From: Candidatus Undinarchaeales archaeon
GTDB lineage: Archaea; SpSt-1190; JASMDC01
Length of the DNA: 64,000 bases
Assembly: GCA_030753015.1 (NCBI GenBank)
Contig: JASMDC010000012.1
Coordinates: 1 to 64,000 of the forward strand
Direction of reading: 5' to 3'
Position numbers and translations under genes: made by a program. Under the pieces are notes generated by a model, which saw only the letters and a list, made by a program, of their open reading frames with translations, did not search any database and was not told the origin of the DNA. This document shows positions 28,582 through 38,214 of this stretch, piece after piece (position 1 is the first letter of the stretch; every line of letters begins with the position of its first letter).

Positions 28582-29781
28582 TCACTCATAGCGCAACGCC
28601 TCTACGGGATGCAGGTTCGCCGCCTGCATGGCCGGGAGCAGCCCCGACGCGCTACCCACGATGAAGGAGAACGCGATGGAGCCGATCCACAGGTGGATCC
28701 CCAGGTCGGGCTGCATGGCCGAGATGCCCGCGGACCTGGCGCCGACGCCCATGAGCAGCCCCAGGCCAACGCCCACCAGGCATCCCAGGATGCCCCCCAC
28801 GGTGCCCAGCATCCCAGACTCGATGAGAAAGATCATCATGATGTCCCCGTTGCGGGCGCCCACGGCCTTGAGTATGCCGATCTCCTGGGTGCGCTCCAGC
28901 ACGGACGTATACATGGTGTTCATGATGCCGATGCCGCCCACCACCAGTGATATGGCGGCCATGCCGATGATCAGGCCTTGGACGGCAAGCATGCCGGCCA
29001 TGACCATCGCGCTCATGGTGGCTAGGGTATTGACCGCAAAATCCTCCTTGCCCCGATGGTCCTCTAGCTCCTCGCGGATGTCCGCGGCCACCTTCTCCAC
29101 GTCGAACCCGTTCTTTGCGGTCGCGTAGATCATGGACACCTCGTCCCCGACGCCCAGGACCTCCTTGCCCTTGTCCCAGGGGACGTAGATGGTGGAGTCC
29201 TTCTGCACGGCCCCAATGGCCTCCAGGAGGCCCACGACCTTGAACTCGTGGCCACGGACGGTGAGCTTGCTGTGCATGGTAACGGGTTTGTCGTACATAT
29301 CGCCCACGAACTCGGTCCCCACGACGATCGCGTCCCGGTCACTGGTCCGCAGGGGCCGGCCCTGGGTCACGTAGTACCCGAACATCTTGCCCACCACGTC
29401 GTCCGTGATGTGGTTGGGGATGACGCCGATGAATCCCTTCCTCTCCTGGCCCGCGTGCTCAATGGTCACCAAGGACATTATCATCGGCATGACCAGGTCC
29501 ACTCCGCGCACCCGCTCGATGATTTTGACGTCCTTGCTGGTGAACGGTTCGATGGACAGCCCCCCGGCACCCATGGTGCCTCCCACACCGGGCATGATCA
29601 TGATCTTGTCATACCCCACCTTCGAATAGGCATCGTCCATGAAGTTCTTTAGCCCGGTCCCCATGGAGACCAGGGACACCACGGCAGCGATGCCGATGAA
29701 GATGCCGAGCACGGTGAGGAACGAGCGGGTTCCGCGACTGCGCAGGTTCCGGAACGCGATCCTGAAGTACTCGGTGAACAC
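28582..29781 (-). CDS. MacB/FtsX-like ABC transporter permease (copy B1)
   Basis: 399 aa, close paralogue of 27373-28572. Confidence 0.93.
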   Translation of the reverse strand: MFTEYFRIAFRNLRSRGTRSFLTVLGIFIGIAAVVSLVSMGTGLKNFMDDAYSKVGYDKIMIMPGVGGTMGAGGLSIEPFTSKDVKIIERVRGVDLVMPMIMSLVTIEHAGQERKGFIGVIPNHITDDVVGKMFGYYVTQGRPLRTSDRDAIVVGTEFVGDMYDKPVTMHSKLTVRGHEFKVVGLLEAIGAVQKDSTIYVPWDKGKEVLGVGDEVSMIYATAKNGFDVEKVAADIREELEDHRGKEDFAVNTLATMSAMVMAGMLAVQGLIIGMAAISLVVGGIGIMNTMYTSVLERTQEIGILKAVGARNGDIMMIFLIESGMLGTVGGILGCLVGVGLGLLMGVGARSAGISAMQPDLGIHLWIGSIAFSFIVGSASGLLPAMQAANLHPVEALRYE

Positions 29782-29826
29782 GGTATCACTTCCCTATCAT
29801 GGTCCTGTGCCCTCCCGGGCAGGGGC

Positions 29827-31803
29827 TCACTTGGAGCCCCTGCGCCAGAAGAAGCGGTACGCGCCGTACAGGCCGCCGACGAATACCAAGAGACCCGTCA
29901 CTATACCGATGACAGCTCCGGTCCCCATGGTGAACTCGAGCCCTAGGCGCTTGATGTCCTCTGCCCCGTAGATGGTCAGTTCGATATTCTCCGTCTTGGT
30001 GTAGATCTTCCGACTGGAGTCCTGATATTCTACGGTCACGGGGAACTCCAGGTTCCCGGGTGCGGCATCGGCATTGACCTTGAGCTCGAACTCCGCCGTC
30101 TCGAAGTCGTCGGAGTCCATCTTGCCCACGTAGATTCGGTCCGAGGACAGGACCTCCAGAGCGTCGGTGGGGGCCACCGAGACCGTCAGGAACTTGATGT
30201 TCTCTGTGCCCTTGTTCACGAAGTTCAGGGTCACGGTCCCCTTCTGTCCCGCCTTGTAAAGGGGCGACTTCTCAAGTCCGATCTGGAGGCGCGGGACCTC
30301 GCCCGTGAGCTCGCCTATGGGATCGCCAGCCAAGTAGAGCCGGAGCAGTGTGTGCTTCTCCTCGGTATACTCGTGGTTCTGGGTGTCGCTGAATCTCAGC
30401 TGGAGTTCGAGGTCAGAGGTTGCCGCAGCGAACACCTCGGGCACGTGGATTGTGTAGGTGAGGGTGGCCTTTGCGTTGGCCGCAAGGCTCTCCACGAACG
30501 TCGTGGGCGAGGAGAGCACCTTCACTCTCTTGGGTACCAGTAGCTGGGCCACCACGGACCGGGCCTCCTCGGCGCCCACGTTGAGCAGCTCGATGGACAC
30601 GTCCTGGGTGGTCCCCTTCTTGAACAGGTCGGGGGCAGCCACCCGCAGGTCCAGGTCGGGCTTCGAACCCACCACGAGGGTGAGGATGCTCATGCGGGTG
30701 AAGCGTTCGCCCAAGCTGTCCAGGTAGGAGATGCCTACTGGGACCTTGTAGATACCAGGAGCGGCGGTTCCTGCCGCCGACAGGTCGAACTGCACGGTGC
30801 CCTCGGTACCTGGAGCAAGGCTGTCCAGTACCCGTTCTGCCGACGACTGGCTTGTTGCGAAGGGGAGGGTCTCTGACGAGAGGACCAGGCCAACGGTGAT
30901 GCTCCGCAGGGGCACGTCCGAGGCGCTCTTCAAGGTGAGGTAGACGCTGGCGTCCCCGCCGGGCGGGATGCGCACGGGATCGGTTGTCGTACCTGCAACG
31001 AGCAGGTCGCGTCCGACCGCCTTGCGCACGTTCAACGCGAGCTCGAGGCTCTTTGTAGCCGTTGCGCCTTTGCTCTTGTAGGTGAGGGTGAGCGGAAGGA
31101 TATAGATACCGTCCGCACCGTCACCGATCCCCAGGGAGATGTACACCTTCTTCGCGGATCGGGGGCCCATATCCCCCAGCCATCGGCTGTTACCGGTACT
31201 TAGGAGATAGAAGAGGCTGGAGTCCGTGGATCCCTTGGGCGTGGTGCTGATGTCCAGCTGAACGTCCTGGGCCTTCCCAAGGCCCGAGTTCTCGAGGGTA
31301 AGGGCTGCAGTGACGGTCCCGCCCGGTACGAGGTGCTCGGGTTCAAGGACAATCTCTTTGAGCGTGAAGTCCGCTCCGGACTCCACGTCGATGCTCACCT
31401 TATTGACTGTCACTTCCTCGCCCTCGGCGCACGTGTCGGGGCAAGCGGCTATCTCAAGCTCATATGTGTCCTCCGGCGCGTCCTCGGCCACGATGACATA
31501 GAACTTGCGGTACACTTCCGTCTTGGGTGCGAGACTGCCGATATGGAACGATTCGCTCTCACCCGGTTTCAGGCTGAACGGGTACTTGGGCCGCACCTCA
31601 AGCACAAGATCGGACGCTGTGTTCTGTGCGTAGTTGTCCACCTTGATGCTCACCTCCACCTGGCGCCCGGGCTCGGCAGGGGCCGGGTCATAGCTCAATC
31701 CGAGCACGCGGATGTTCGGCTCCGTCGGGAGGAAGTCGGCCCCGGCCGAAAGGGCTAGAATCAGGGCGCATACGATACCGGCTACGATCTTCTTGTCAGT
31801 CAT
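29827..31803 (-). CDS. Secreted CARDB/NEW3-like multidomain protein with C-terminal TM anchor
   Basis: 658 aa; signal peptide; repeated Ig-like segments; C-terminal TM followed by RRGSK. Confidence 0.85.
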   Translation of the reverse strand: MTDKKIVAGIVCALILALSAGADFLPTEPNIRVLGLSYDPAPAEPGRQVEVSIKVDNYAQNTASDLVLEVRPKYPFSLKPGESESFHIGSLAPKTEVYRKFYVIVAEDAPEDTYELEIAACPDTCAEGEEVTVNKVSIDVESGADFTLKEIVLEPEHLVPGGTVTAALTLENSGLGKAQDVQLDISTTPKGSTDSSLFYLLSTGNSRWLGDMGPRSAKKVYISLGIGDGADGIYILPLTLTYKSKGATATKSLELALNVRKAVGRDLLVAGTTTDPVRIPPGGDASVYLTLKSASDVPLRSITVGLVLSSETLPFATSQSSAERVLDSLAPGTEGTVQFDLSAAGTAAPGIYKVPVGISYLDSLGERFTRMSILTLVVGSKPDLDLRVAAPDLFKKGTTQDVSIELLNVGAEEARSVVAQLLVPKRVKVLSSPTTFVESLAANAKATLTYTIHVPEVFAAATSDLELQLRFSDTQNHEYTEEKHTLLRLYLAGDPIGELTGEVPRLQIGLEKSPLYKAGQKGTVTLNFVNKGTENIKFLTVSVAPTDALEVLSSDRIYVGKMDSDDFETAEFELKVNADAAPGNLEFPVTVEYQDSSRKIYTKTENIELTIYGAEDIKRLGLEFTMGTGAVIGIVTGLLVFVGGLYGAYRFFWRRGSK

Positions 31804-32582
31804 GATTTCTCACCTTTCTTTGTATCCTTCTTCTTCTCTTTCTTTGCTTCCAAAGCATGGTTCTCTTTGTACTTCAAACGGTCGACGACAGCGCCGTCCA
31901 GGAGATAGACGGTCCGCTTCGCATACGTGGCGAGGTGGTCGTCGTGGGTCACCATGATGATGGTCTTGCCCTCCTTGTGGAGCTTGGAAAGCATGGTCAT
32001 GATGTCCCGCCCCATCTTCGAGTCCACGTTCCCGGTGGGCTCATCAGCGAGTATGATATCGGGATCGTTGCACAGCGCACGAGCGATGGCCACGCGCTGC
32101 TGCTGGCCCCCTGACAGTTCAGAGGGCAGATGGTCCATGCGGTTGCCCAGCTCCATCTTCTCCAAAAGCTCAGTGGCCCGTTCAAACCGTTCGTCCGAGC
32201 TGTATCCCTGGAATACCATGGGCAGCATGACGTTCTCGAGAGCGGTGAGCCCCGGGATGAGGTTGAACTGCTGGAAGATGAACCCGATATTCTGCCCACG
32301 GATCTGGGCCAGATCGCTCTCCTCCAGTTCGGCGATGTCCTGGCCCTCCAGGAGGATGGTCCCGTCCGTAGGCACGTCCAAGCATCCCACCATGTTCATG
32401 GCGGTGCTCTTCCCCGAGCCCGAGGGTCCCATGATGGCCACGAACTCCCCCTGGTGAATGGTAAGATCGATACCGCGAAGGGCATGGACGGCAGCGTCAC
32501 CCTCGCCGTAGATCTTCGTGACCCCCTTGAGGATAAGCAGGGTGGTCCCCCCGTCACCGCTGGTTTTCTCGTCCTTGGCCAT
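31800..32582 (-). CDS. LolD/MacB-type ABC transporter ATP-binding protein
   Basis: GPSGSGKST, ELSGGQQQRVAIARAL, ILADEPTGNVDSKMG. Confidence 0.97.
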   Translation of the reverse strand: MAKDEKTSGDGGTTLLILKGVTKIYGEGDAAVHALRGIDLTIHQGEFVAIMGPSGSGKSTAMNMVGCLDVPTDGTILLEGQDIAELEESDLAQIRGQNIGFIFQQFNLIPGLTALENVMLPMVFQGYSSDERFERATELLEKMELGNRMDHLPSELSGGQQQRVAIARALCNDPDIILADEPTGNVDSKMGRDIMTMLSKLHKEGKTIIMVTHDDHLATYAKRTVYLLDGAVVDRLKYKENHALEAKKEKKKDTKKGEKS

Positions 32583-32606
32583 GGTCTCACCTTCTGTTCT
32601 TGTCTC

Positions 32607-33173
32607 CTATCTCTTCAGAGCCTCGAAGCTATTCTCCAAGGGAATGCCGTGCTTCTCCTCGAGGAAATTGAAGATGTCCTCGTAGATCTCTATGACCTGT
32701 GTGTACTCGTTCTCGAGCTTGCGGAGGGTCTTGATCCGGTACTCCAGGTCAGCCCGCTCCTCGGGCGATGCCTTGGAGCTCTTCTGCAATCCCTCGAAGT
32801 CCGCAAGAGCAGTGCGCACCGCATCACGGAGCGTGCGGGACATGACGGGAATCTGGGTCATGAGGATGAGCAAGGCCTTCCCCAGTTCGAGGGTCATCAC
32901 CGAGAAGTACAGCTTCTTGCTCCCCGGCCGGGTCTCATGCCGGACCTTCTTGAGCCCCACTAGCAGTTTGAGGTTGGTGGAGAGGGAGGAGAGGCTGTAG
33001 CCCGTGCGCGCAGAGAGCTCCTGCATGGTGACGGGCTCGGGAGAGAACATGAGCGTGAACATGATCCTGCCAAAGATGGGGGACATGCCCATGGGCGCCA
33101 TGACCGGGATGACGTTCGTCAGCAGATCATCCTCGATGCCCTTTATCTCCGATGCGAGCGTTTTCATAGCCAT
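32607..33173 (-). CDS. MarR/GbsR-like winged-helix regulator
   Basis: PVTMQELSARTGYSLSSLSTNLKLLVGLKKVRHETRPGSKKLYF. Confidence 0.85.
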   Translation of the reverse strand: MAMKTLASEIKGIEDDLLTNVIPVMAPMGMSPIFGRIMFTLMFSPEPVTMQELSARTGYSLSSLSTNLKLLVGLKKVRHETRPGSKKLYFSVMTLELGKALLILMTQIPVMSRTLRDAVRTALADFEGLQKSSKASPEERADLEYRIKTLRKLENEYTQVIEIYEDIFNFLEEKHGIPLENSFEALKR

Positions 33174-33268
33174 GTCATCCCCTGGATATTCGAATTTTAT
33201 ATTATTTACTGTATTTTTAGAACATTCCGAATTTAAATAATTTTAGTATATACTGAAAATACCGAATA

Positions 33269-33826
33269 TCATCCGACACTCTCCTCTCCTTCGATGATGA
33301 ACCTGCCTATGAGCATCATGAACCGCTCCATTAGCTGATAGTCCTTTTCCATCCCATCGACTATCTCGAGCCGCTTCCGGAGTGCCTCACGTTCCTCTGC
33401 GGTCGCGCCCTCCTCATCCAAGCGCTCCTCCACGGCCAAGTACCCCTTGCGGATGCGCGGGAGGTCCCTGAGCATCACCTTGACCTCTCGTTCGTACCCG
33501 ATGCGCATGATGTTCATCATGATCTCAAGGAGCTTCTTGGATCTGATCGATATGTACGACTTCTTGCTCCCAGGTCGTTTATCACGTCGCACAATACCCA
33601 TACCGTCGAGGGCACGGACGTTCCTGCTGAGGGTCGGAAGGCTGTAGCCCGTCTTTTCCGAGAGCTCCTGCATGGTGACTGGCCCCTCTACCAGGAAGAG
33701 CTCGGCCATGATTCTTCCCGGAGCGGCGGGGAGCCCGAAGCTGGTCGTGACATCAACGAAGAGCTGATGGAACTCTTCATCGGCGGTCTTGATGAGAGCG
33801 TCATGTGGCGATGTGTGCGAGGTCAT
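33269..33826 (-). CDS. MarR/GbsR-like winged-helix regulator (paralogue)
   Basis: PVTMQELSEKTGYSLPTLSRNVRALDGMGIVRRDKRPGSKKSYI. Confidence 0.85.
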   Translation of the reverse strand: MTSHTSPHDALIKTADEEFHQLFVDVTTSFGLPAAPGRIMAELFLVEGPVTMQELSEKTGYSLPTLSRNVRALDGMGIVRRDKRPGSKKSYISIRSKKLLEIMMNIMRIGYEREVKVMLRDLPRIRKGYLAVEERLDEEGATAEEREALRKRLEIVDGMEKDYQLMERFMMLIGRFIIEGEESVG

Positions 33827-33847
33827 AGGTGGACAAGTATATGGCGT

Positions 33848-33891
33848 TTGTTACTTTTATATTTTTCTTAATTATGAAAAATAAGCAACAA
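33848..33891. promoter_or_regulatory. Imperfect inverted repeat (TTGTTACTTTTATATTTTTC...GAAAAATAAGCAACAA), candidate operator
   Basis: Exact inner arms TATTTTTC/GAAAAATA flanking 8 nt; outer TTGTTAC/GCAACAA near-match; TTGTTAC recurs at 33921-33927. Confidence 0.5.
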
Positions 33892-34018
33892 GTGAAATCT
33901 TCTATGCTACATATCCGTTTTTGTTACAATTTAGAAACGCTAGGCGGCGGATACGTCCGGCCGGTTTCGTAAGGTTTTTAAGCCCCGCCGGGTAATATAA
34001 CTACGGAGTGGTAACTAG

Positions 34019-37000
34019 GTGTTGCCCCGGAGTGTGTTCATCTTGGTAGGGCGAACTTCGTTGGTCGTGCTCATCGCATTAACATTGCTCATGCTCCCCG
34101 TTGTTGGGAACGGTGAGGGCACGGGGACAGGCACCGGTTCCGGCACGGGTGCACCCCAGAACACCGCGGACAATGCAATAGACTTCTCCCAGTTTTTCAG
34201 CGAGAGCGAACAAGAGATGCTCGAGACAAACGAGGAACTGGAAGCCGTAAGAGCGAACCTCCAGATAGCCATCCAGGAATGCTCGGCCAAGGAGGAAGAA
34301 CGCCTCCAGAAGTGGCAGACGCTTGAGCAGAAACGTGTGGTCATGGAGCAGCGTCAGGAGGTCCTTGACCAGCGGACGGAAGAGCGTGTCCAGAAGGAGA
34401 CAGTGCGCGACGAGAAACAGGTGAACAAGAACAACGCTGATGCGGCATTATCAGATTGCCAGGACTGCTCGTGCCCCGAGGGTGAGGAGAACTGCGGCTG
34501 CGACTGCGGCGACGAGGAGGCCGCCGTAGCGACCGCTCAGGCGGAGCTCACTGCCGCCCAGACCGAGCACACGACGGCCGAGACCGAGTTCAACGATGCT
34601 GATGAGTATGCCGCCGCCGCTTGTCTAGTCCAGGGCGACCTTGACGGTGTTGACCTCCGGGAGGGCGGATGTAGTGGCGGCGCTTGTGTGACCTTTTCGA
34701 CCGATGAAGAAACGATCACGCAGGACGTCGAATCACTGACAGAAGAGGACCCCTTGGCTATTGAGACATCCACGAACGCCGAAGCAGACGATGTTTTTTC
34801 AGATATGGATACACCAGAAGCGACGACCACCGACTTCGATGCAGCGGCTGGCGACTTCCTGATAAACGGCGTGGACCGGCTCGAGGACCTCATAACCTAC
34901 ACCGAGACTATGGCGGAGGCCTATGATAGACTGGAGACAGCTATGGAGGAGGACAACGAGGAGCTTACGGCCTATCTCGAGGGAAAGGACCCCATGGGTC
35001 TCACACCTGCTGAGCTCGAGGACCTCTTCACGTTCGTGATGGAGACAAAGGATGAGCTACCTGTGGACGACAACCACTTTTTCGACGCCATGCACTACCT
35101 CTCGAGCGAGGAGGGCGAGCTCTTCCTGGCGGATGTAGAGGAGAAATCACTGGCCGGCACGATCAGTGGCCTGAACATGGACAAGGAGAACATCGAGAAC
35201 GTCATCGACGCGCTCCAATCGGAGAAGGAGTTCTATACGATGCTCCTGTTCTGGGCCGCGGATCCCGAGGACATCGCCTGGGTCTTGGAGGAGATCGCCC
35301 TCATCGAGGAATTCCAGGACGCTCTCAAGGACGAGGTCACTCGGATCGACACTGAGATGGTTAAGCTCAACGAACAGCGAGAGAAGGCAGAGGAGGCGAA
35401 GACGGCCATCGTGGAGAGCTTAACGGCGGCCGAGGCGAAGGTGACGACGGCCACGAACGCCCTCAACGAGTGTAGTGGGGATACGGTCGAGTGCGACGAG
35501 GACACGGTGACACAACTCCAGCTAGATCTGCAGACGGCGGAAGAGGAAAGGAACCTGTTGCAGACCCAGCTCGATGAGACGAACACGCTGCTCGAAGAAC
35601 TGGACGCGAAGGGGGGTGCGCTCGAGGAGGAGAAGGAAAATATCGAGACCACTGTGGACACCTTCGACGATATCATCGGTGGCGAGGAAGTGGACCCTGA
35701 CGCGCTCAACACCCTGGTGGGCATCACAACAAACAGGGCGACGGAAACGGTCGACACCATCGATGAGCAGATAGATCTGAAGAAGGACGAGCAGGGTCAG
35801 ATCACCATCACGATCGACCAGAGCCAGAACGACCTGGAGGACAAGCAGGCCCAGACCGAGAAGGAGCGGCAGGAGCTGGCGCAGAGACAGCTCGAGGAGG
35901 CCCAGAAGAAGGAGCTGGAGCTTCAGCAGACCAAGACCGAACTCTCCACGGACCTCACAGCAGCAGAGGAAAAGCTCGCCTATATCGAGGAACAGCTCAA
36001 GGCAGCGACCGAGGAGGGGGACAAGAATACGCTCGAGGATCTCAAGCAGCAGATCCTCAAGGAACGTGAGGAGCTGGAGACCAAGCTCGGGGAGATAACG
36101 AACCAGATCGATGACGCGCGGGACCGTCGCCATGAGATCGAGGATAAGTACGGTGTAGGCAATCCCGAACAGCGGACCGCTGAGAACCAGATCGACGAGG
36201 CGAAGGCCCAGGAGACGCAGCTCAAGGAGAACCGTGAGCAGCTCACCACCGACATCAAGGAGAAGGACCAAGTGCTCGCGACCATCGAGGAGCAGCTCAA
36301 GGGGGTTTCCAATGACGAGGAACGGAAGCAGCTCGAGGAGCAGAAGGCGATCGTGCTCAACGAGCGCGAGCAGCTATCCACACAGCTCGAGGACGTGACA
36401 CAGGACATCGAAGAGGCCGCTACCAAGCGTCAGGAGCTCGAGACGAAGTACGAGGAGCAGTACGGGGCAGCTCCGCCGGAGGCCGAGCCCAAGGCCACCG
36501 ATACAAAGGAGGACAAGCCCGGGACGGTGGAGGAGGCGACCAATGCTTTCGAGTCGGTCATCGAGAACATCGAGCAGGCCGGCGTGGGGATCGAGGGCGA
36601 GGAAGCCGTGACCGAGGCCCCACCCAACACCAATCCGAATGTTGAGTTCCTCAACGCCGTGACGGAGACACTGGAACGGGTGGGCCAGTCAACTGCCAAG
36701 GAAGAACCTGACGAGGGGACGCCCGAGCCGTCGGAACCCGAGCCCCCGAAGAAGGAGAGAAGACGGCTCGAACCGGTGATCATCCCTCCGCCAGTGGCGT
36801 CGTACATCGATCCGTTCCCCACCCAGTACAGCCCTATAGGGATCATGACGATTATCGAGGAGCCGCTCGTTGCTGTGAAGGCCGCACCGCCCCCGTCACC
36901 ACCCTCGACATCGTCGCCCGTCACCCCTGCAGGCCCGGTCCAACCGTTGCAACCCGGAGAGATCGTAACAGCACCGCCCCAGCTCGATCCGGTGGATGCG

Positions 37001-37633
37001 GCAAATCTAGCGGCCGTGTTCGTGGACGGGGAACAGCTCGAAACGCCGGACGGCGCTACCATCCTCGTGGACTCGACGACCAACGAGGTGTACAAGGTGA
37101 CCCAGGAGGGAGTGGAGACCACAGGGACCGACCAGCTCCACATCCAGGAACGGGTGGACCCCCTCACAGGGGATACCGACTACTATGCCGTTGTGGGCAA
37201 CGTGACCGATGAGAACTCCACTCTCAACGATATCGCAGCAGGGAACGTGACAGACATAACCGAGGGAGCCATCATCGAGATCCGCTACCTGGACGATGCC
37301 AAGAACGTCCTTTTCATCGGCCCACGATGCCAGATGACAAACCTCACGGACGTGGATGTGCGCGTCGTGACCCTCAACGATACGGTCATCAACGCCACCA
37401 AGAACGAGACCAACGCCACCGTGATGCTGTTGGACATCTCGTGCGTCCCAGCCGTGATCGTGGACAAGGACGATCCCGAGGCCAACGTCGTCACATTCCT
37501 TGAGGAGATGGAATGCTTCGGTGCCGATGTGGGCCGGTGCTTGGACATCGAACTGTACATGGTGGTCATAGGTAAGGACGAGAACCTCTGGGAGGTCCAG
37601 TGCATCGAGAAGCTCTATTCAGGGATCGAATGA
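34019..37633 (+). CDS. Giant secreted coiled-coil protein
   Basis: 1204 aa; N-terminal hydrophobic signal, GTGTGSGTG linker, long Glu/Lys/Gln heptad-like region, Pro-rich hinge, globular C-terminus. Confidence 0.85.
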   Translation: MLPRSVFILVGRTSLVVLIALTLLMLPVVGNGEGTGTGTGSGTGAPQNTADNAIDFSQFFSESEQEMLETNEELEAVRANLQIAIQECSAKEEERLQKWQTLEQKRVVMEQRQEVLDQRTEERVQKETVRDEKQVNKNNADAALSDCQDCSCPEGEENCGCDCGDEEAAVATAQAELTAAQTEHTTAETEFNDADEYAAAACLVQGDLDGVDLREGGCSGGACVTFSTDEETITQDVESLTEEDPLAIETSTNAEADDVFSDMDTPEATTTDFDAAAGDFLINGVDRLEDLITYTETMAEAYDRLETAMEEDNEELTAYLEGKDPMGLTPAELEDLFTFVMETKDELPVDDNHFFDAMHYLSSEEGELFLADVEEKSLAGTISGLNMDKENIENVIDALQSEKEFYTMLLFWAADPEDIAWVLEEIALIEEFQDALKDEVTRIDTEMVKLNEQREKAEEAKTAIVESLTAAEAKVTTATNALNECSGDTVECDEDTVTQLQLDLQTAEEERNLLQTQLDETNTLLEELDAKGGALEEEKENIETTVDTFDDIIGGEEVDPDALNTLVGITTNRATETVDTIDEQIDLKKDEQGQITITIDQSQNDLEDKQAQTEKERQELAQRQLEEAQKKELELQQTKTELSTDLTAAEEKLAYIEEQLKAATEEGDKNTLEDLKQQILKEREELETKLGEITNQIDDARDRRHEIEDKYGVGNPEQRTAENQIDEAKAQETQLKENREQLTTDIKEKDQVLATIEEQLKGVSNDEERKQLEEQKAIVLNEREQLSTQLEDVTQDIEEAATKRQELETKYEEQYGAAPPEAEPKATDTKEDKPGTVEEATNAFESVIENIEQAGVGIEGEEAVTEAPPNTNPNVEFLNAVTETLERVGQSTAKEEPDEGTPEPSEPEPPKKERRRLEPVIIPPPVASYIDPFPTQYSPIGIMTIIEEPLVAVKAAPPPSPPSTSSPVTPAGPVQPLQPGEIVTAPPQLDPVDAANLAAVFVDGEQLETPDGATILVDSTTNEVYKVTQEGVETTGTDQLHIQERVDPLTGDTDYYAVVGNVTDENSTLNDIAAGNVTDITEGAIIEIRYLDDAKNVLFIGPRCQMTNLTDVDVRVVTLNDTVINATKNETNATVMLLDISCVPAVIVDKDDPEANVVTFLEEMECFGADVGRCLDIELYMVVIGKDENLWEVQCIEKLYSGIE

Positions 37634-38214
37634 TGGTGCGGCCGACCACGGTCATGAAAGTCCTGATAATCCTCACCACTTCACTGGCGCTCGCCGAGCC
37701 GGGATTCGCACGCGTCAACCTTAGCCATACCACGGGAAAGGTCTGTCCCGGACAAAGGATATCCATGGCCGTGGACATAACGAACGAGCTCAACACGGCA
37801 GCATTGTTCACCGTGGACGTCAGGTTCTCACTGCCGGGCCGTTCGCTGCGCGTGAACGAGGTTGTGAACATCGGGACGGGCGAGAGCTACAGCTACCCGG
37901 TGACCGCCAAGCTCCACGCGGTGGATCCAGATACTTATCCCTTCACGGTGACCGTGTCCACGGACATCACCAGGGGGGCCGAGGTCGTCGAGGGTACGTT
38001 GGACGTGGTCGCCTGCACGGACGAACCACCCGTGTCCGAACAACCTGCTGCCCCGGGCGGTAATAGCGGGGCCATCTCGGCCAGCCTTGTCGGACTTATC
38101 ATGCTCCTACTGCTGGGCGTCGTTGTGCGCATGCGCCGGAACGTGAACCGGGCCGCCCAGACCCCTGTCTACCAGGGCTACTACAACCAGCCGGTCTATC
38201 GGCGGCCCTACTGA
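37630..38214 (+). CDS. Secreted beta-domain protein with C-terminal TM and Tyr/Arg-rich tail
   Basis: MMVRPTTVMKVLIILTTSLALAEP...SLVGLIMLLLLGVVVRMRRN...YQGYYNQPVYRRPY; overlaps upstream stop. Confidence 0.8.
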   Translation: MMVRPTTVMKVLIILTTSLALAEPGFARVNLSHTTGKVCPGQRISMAVDITNELNTAALFTVDVRFSLPGRSLRVNEVVNIGTGESYSYPVTAKLHAVDPDTYPFTVTVSTDITRGAEVVEGTLDVVACTDEPPVSEQPAAPGGNSGAISASLVGLIMLLLLGVVVRMRRNVNRAAQTPVYQGYYNQPVYRRPY

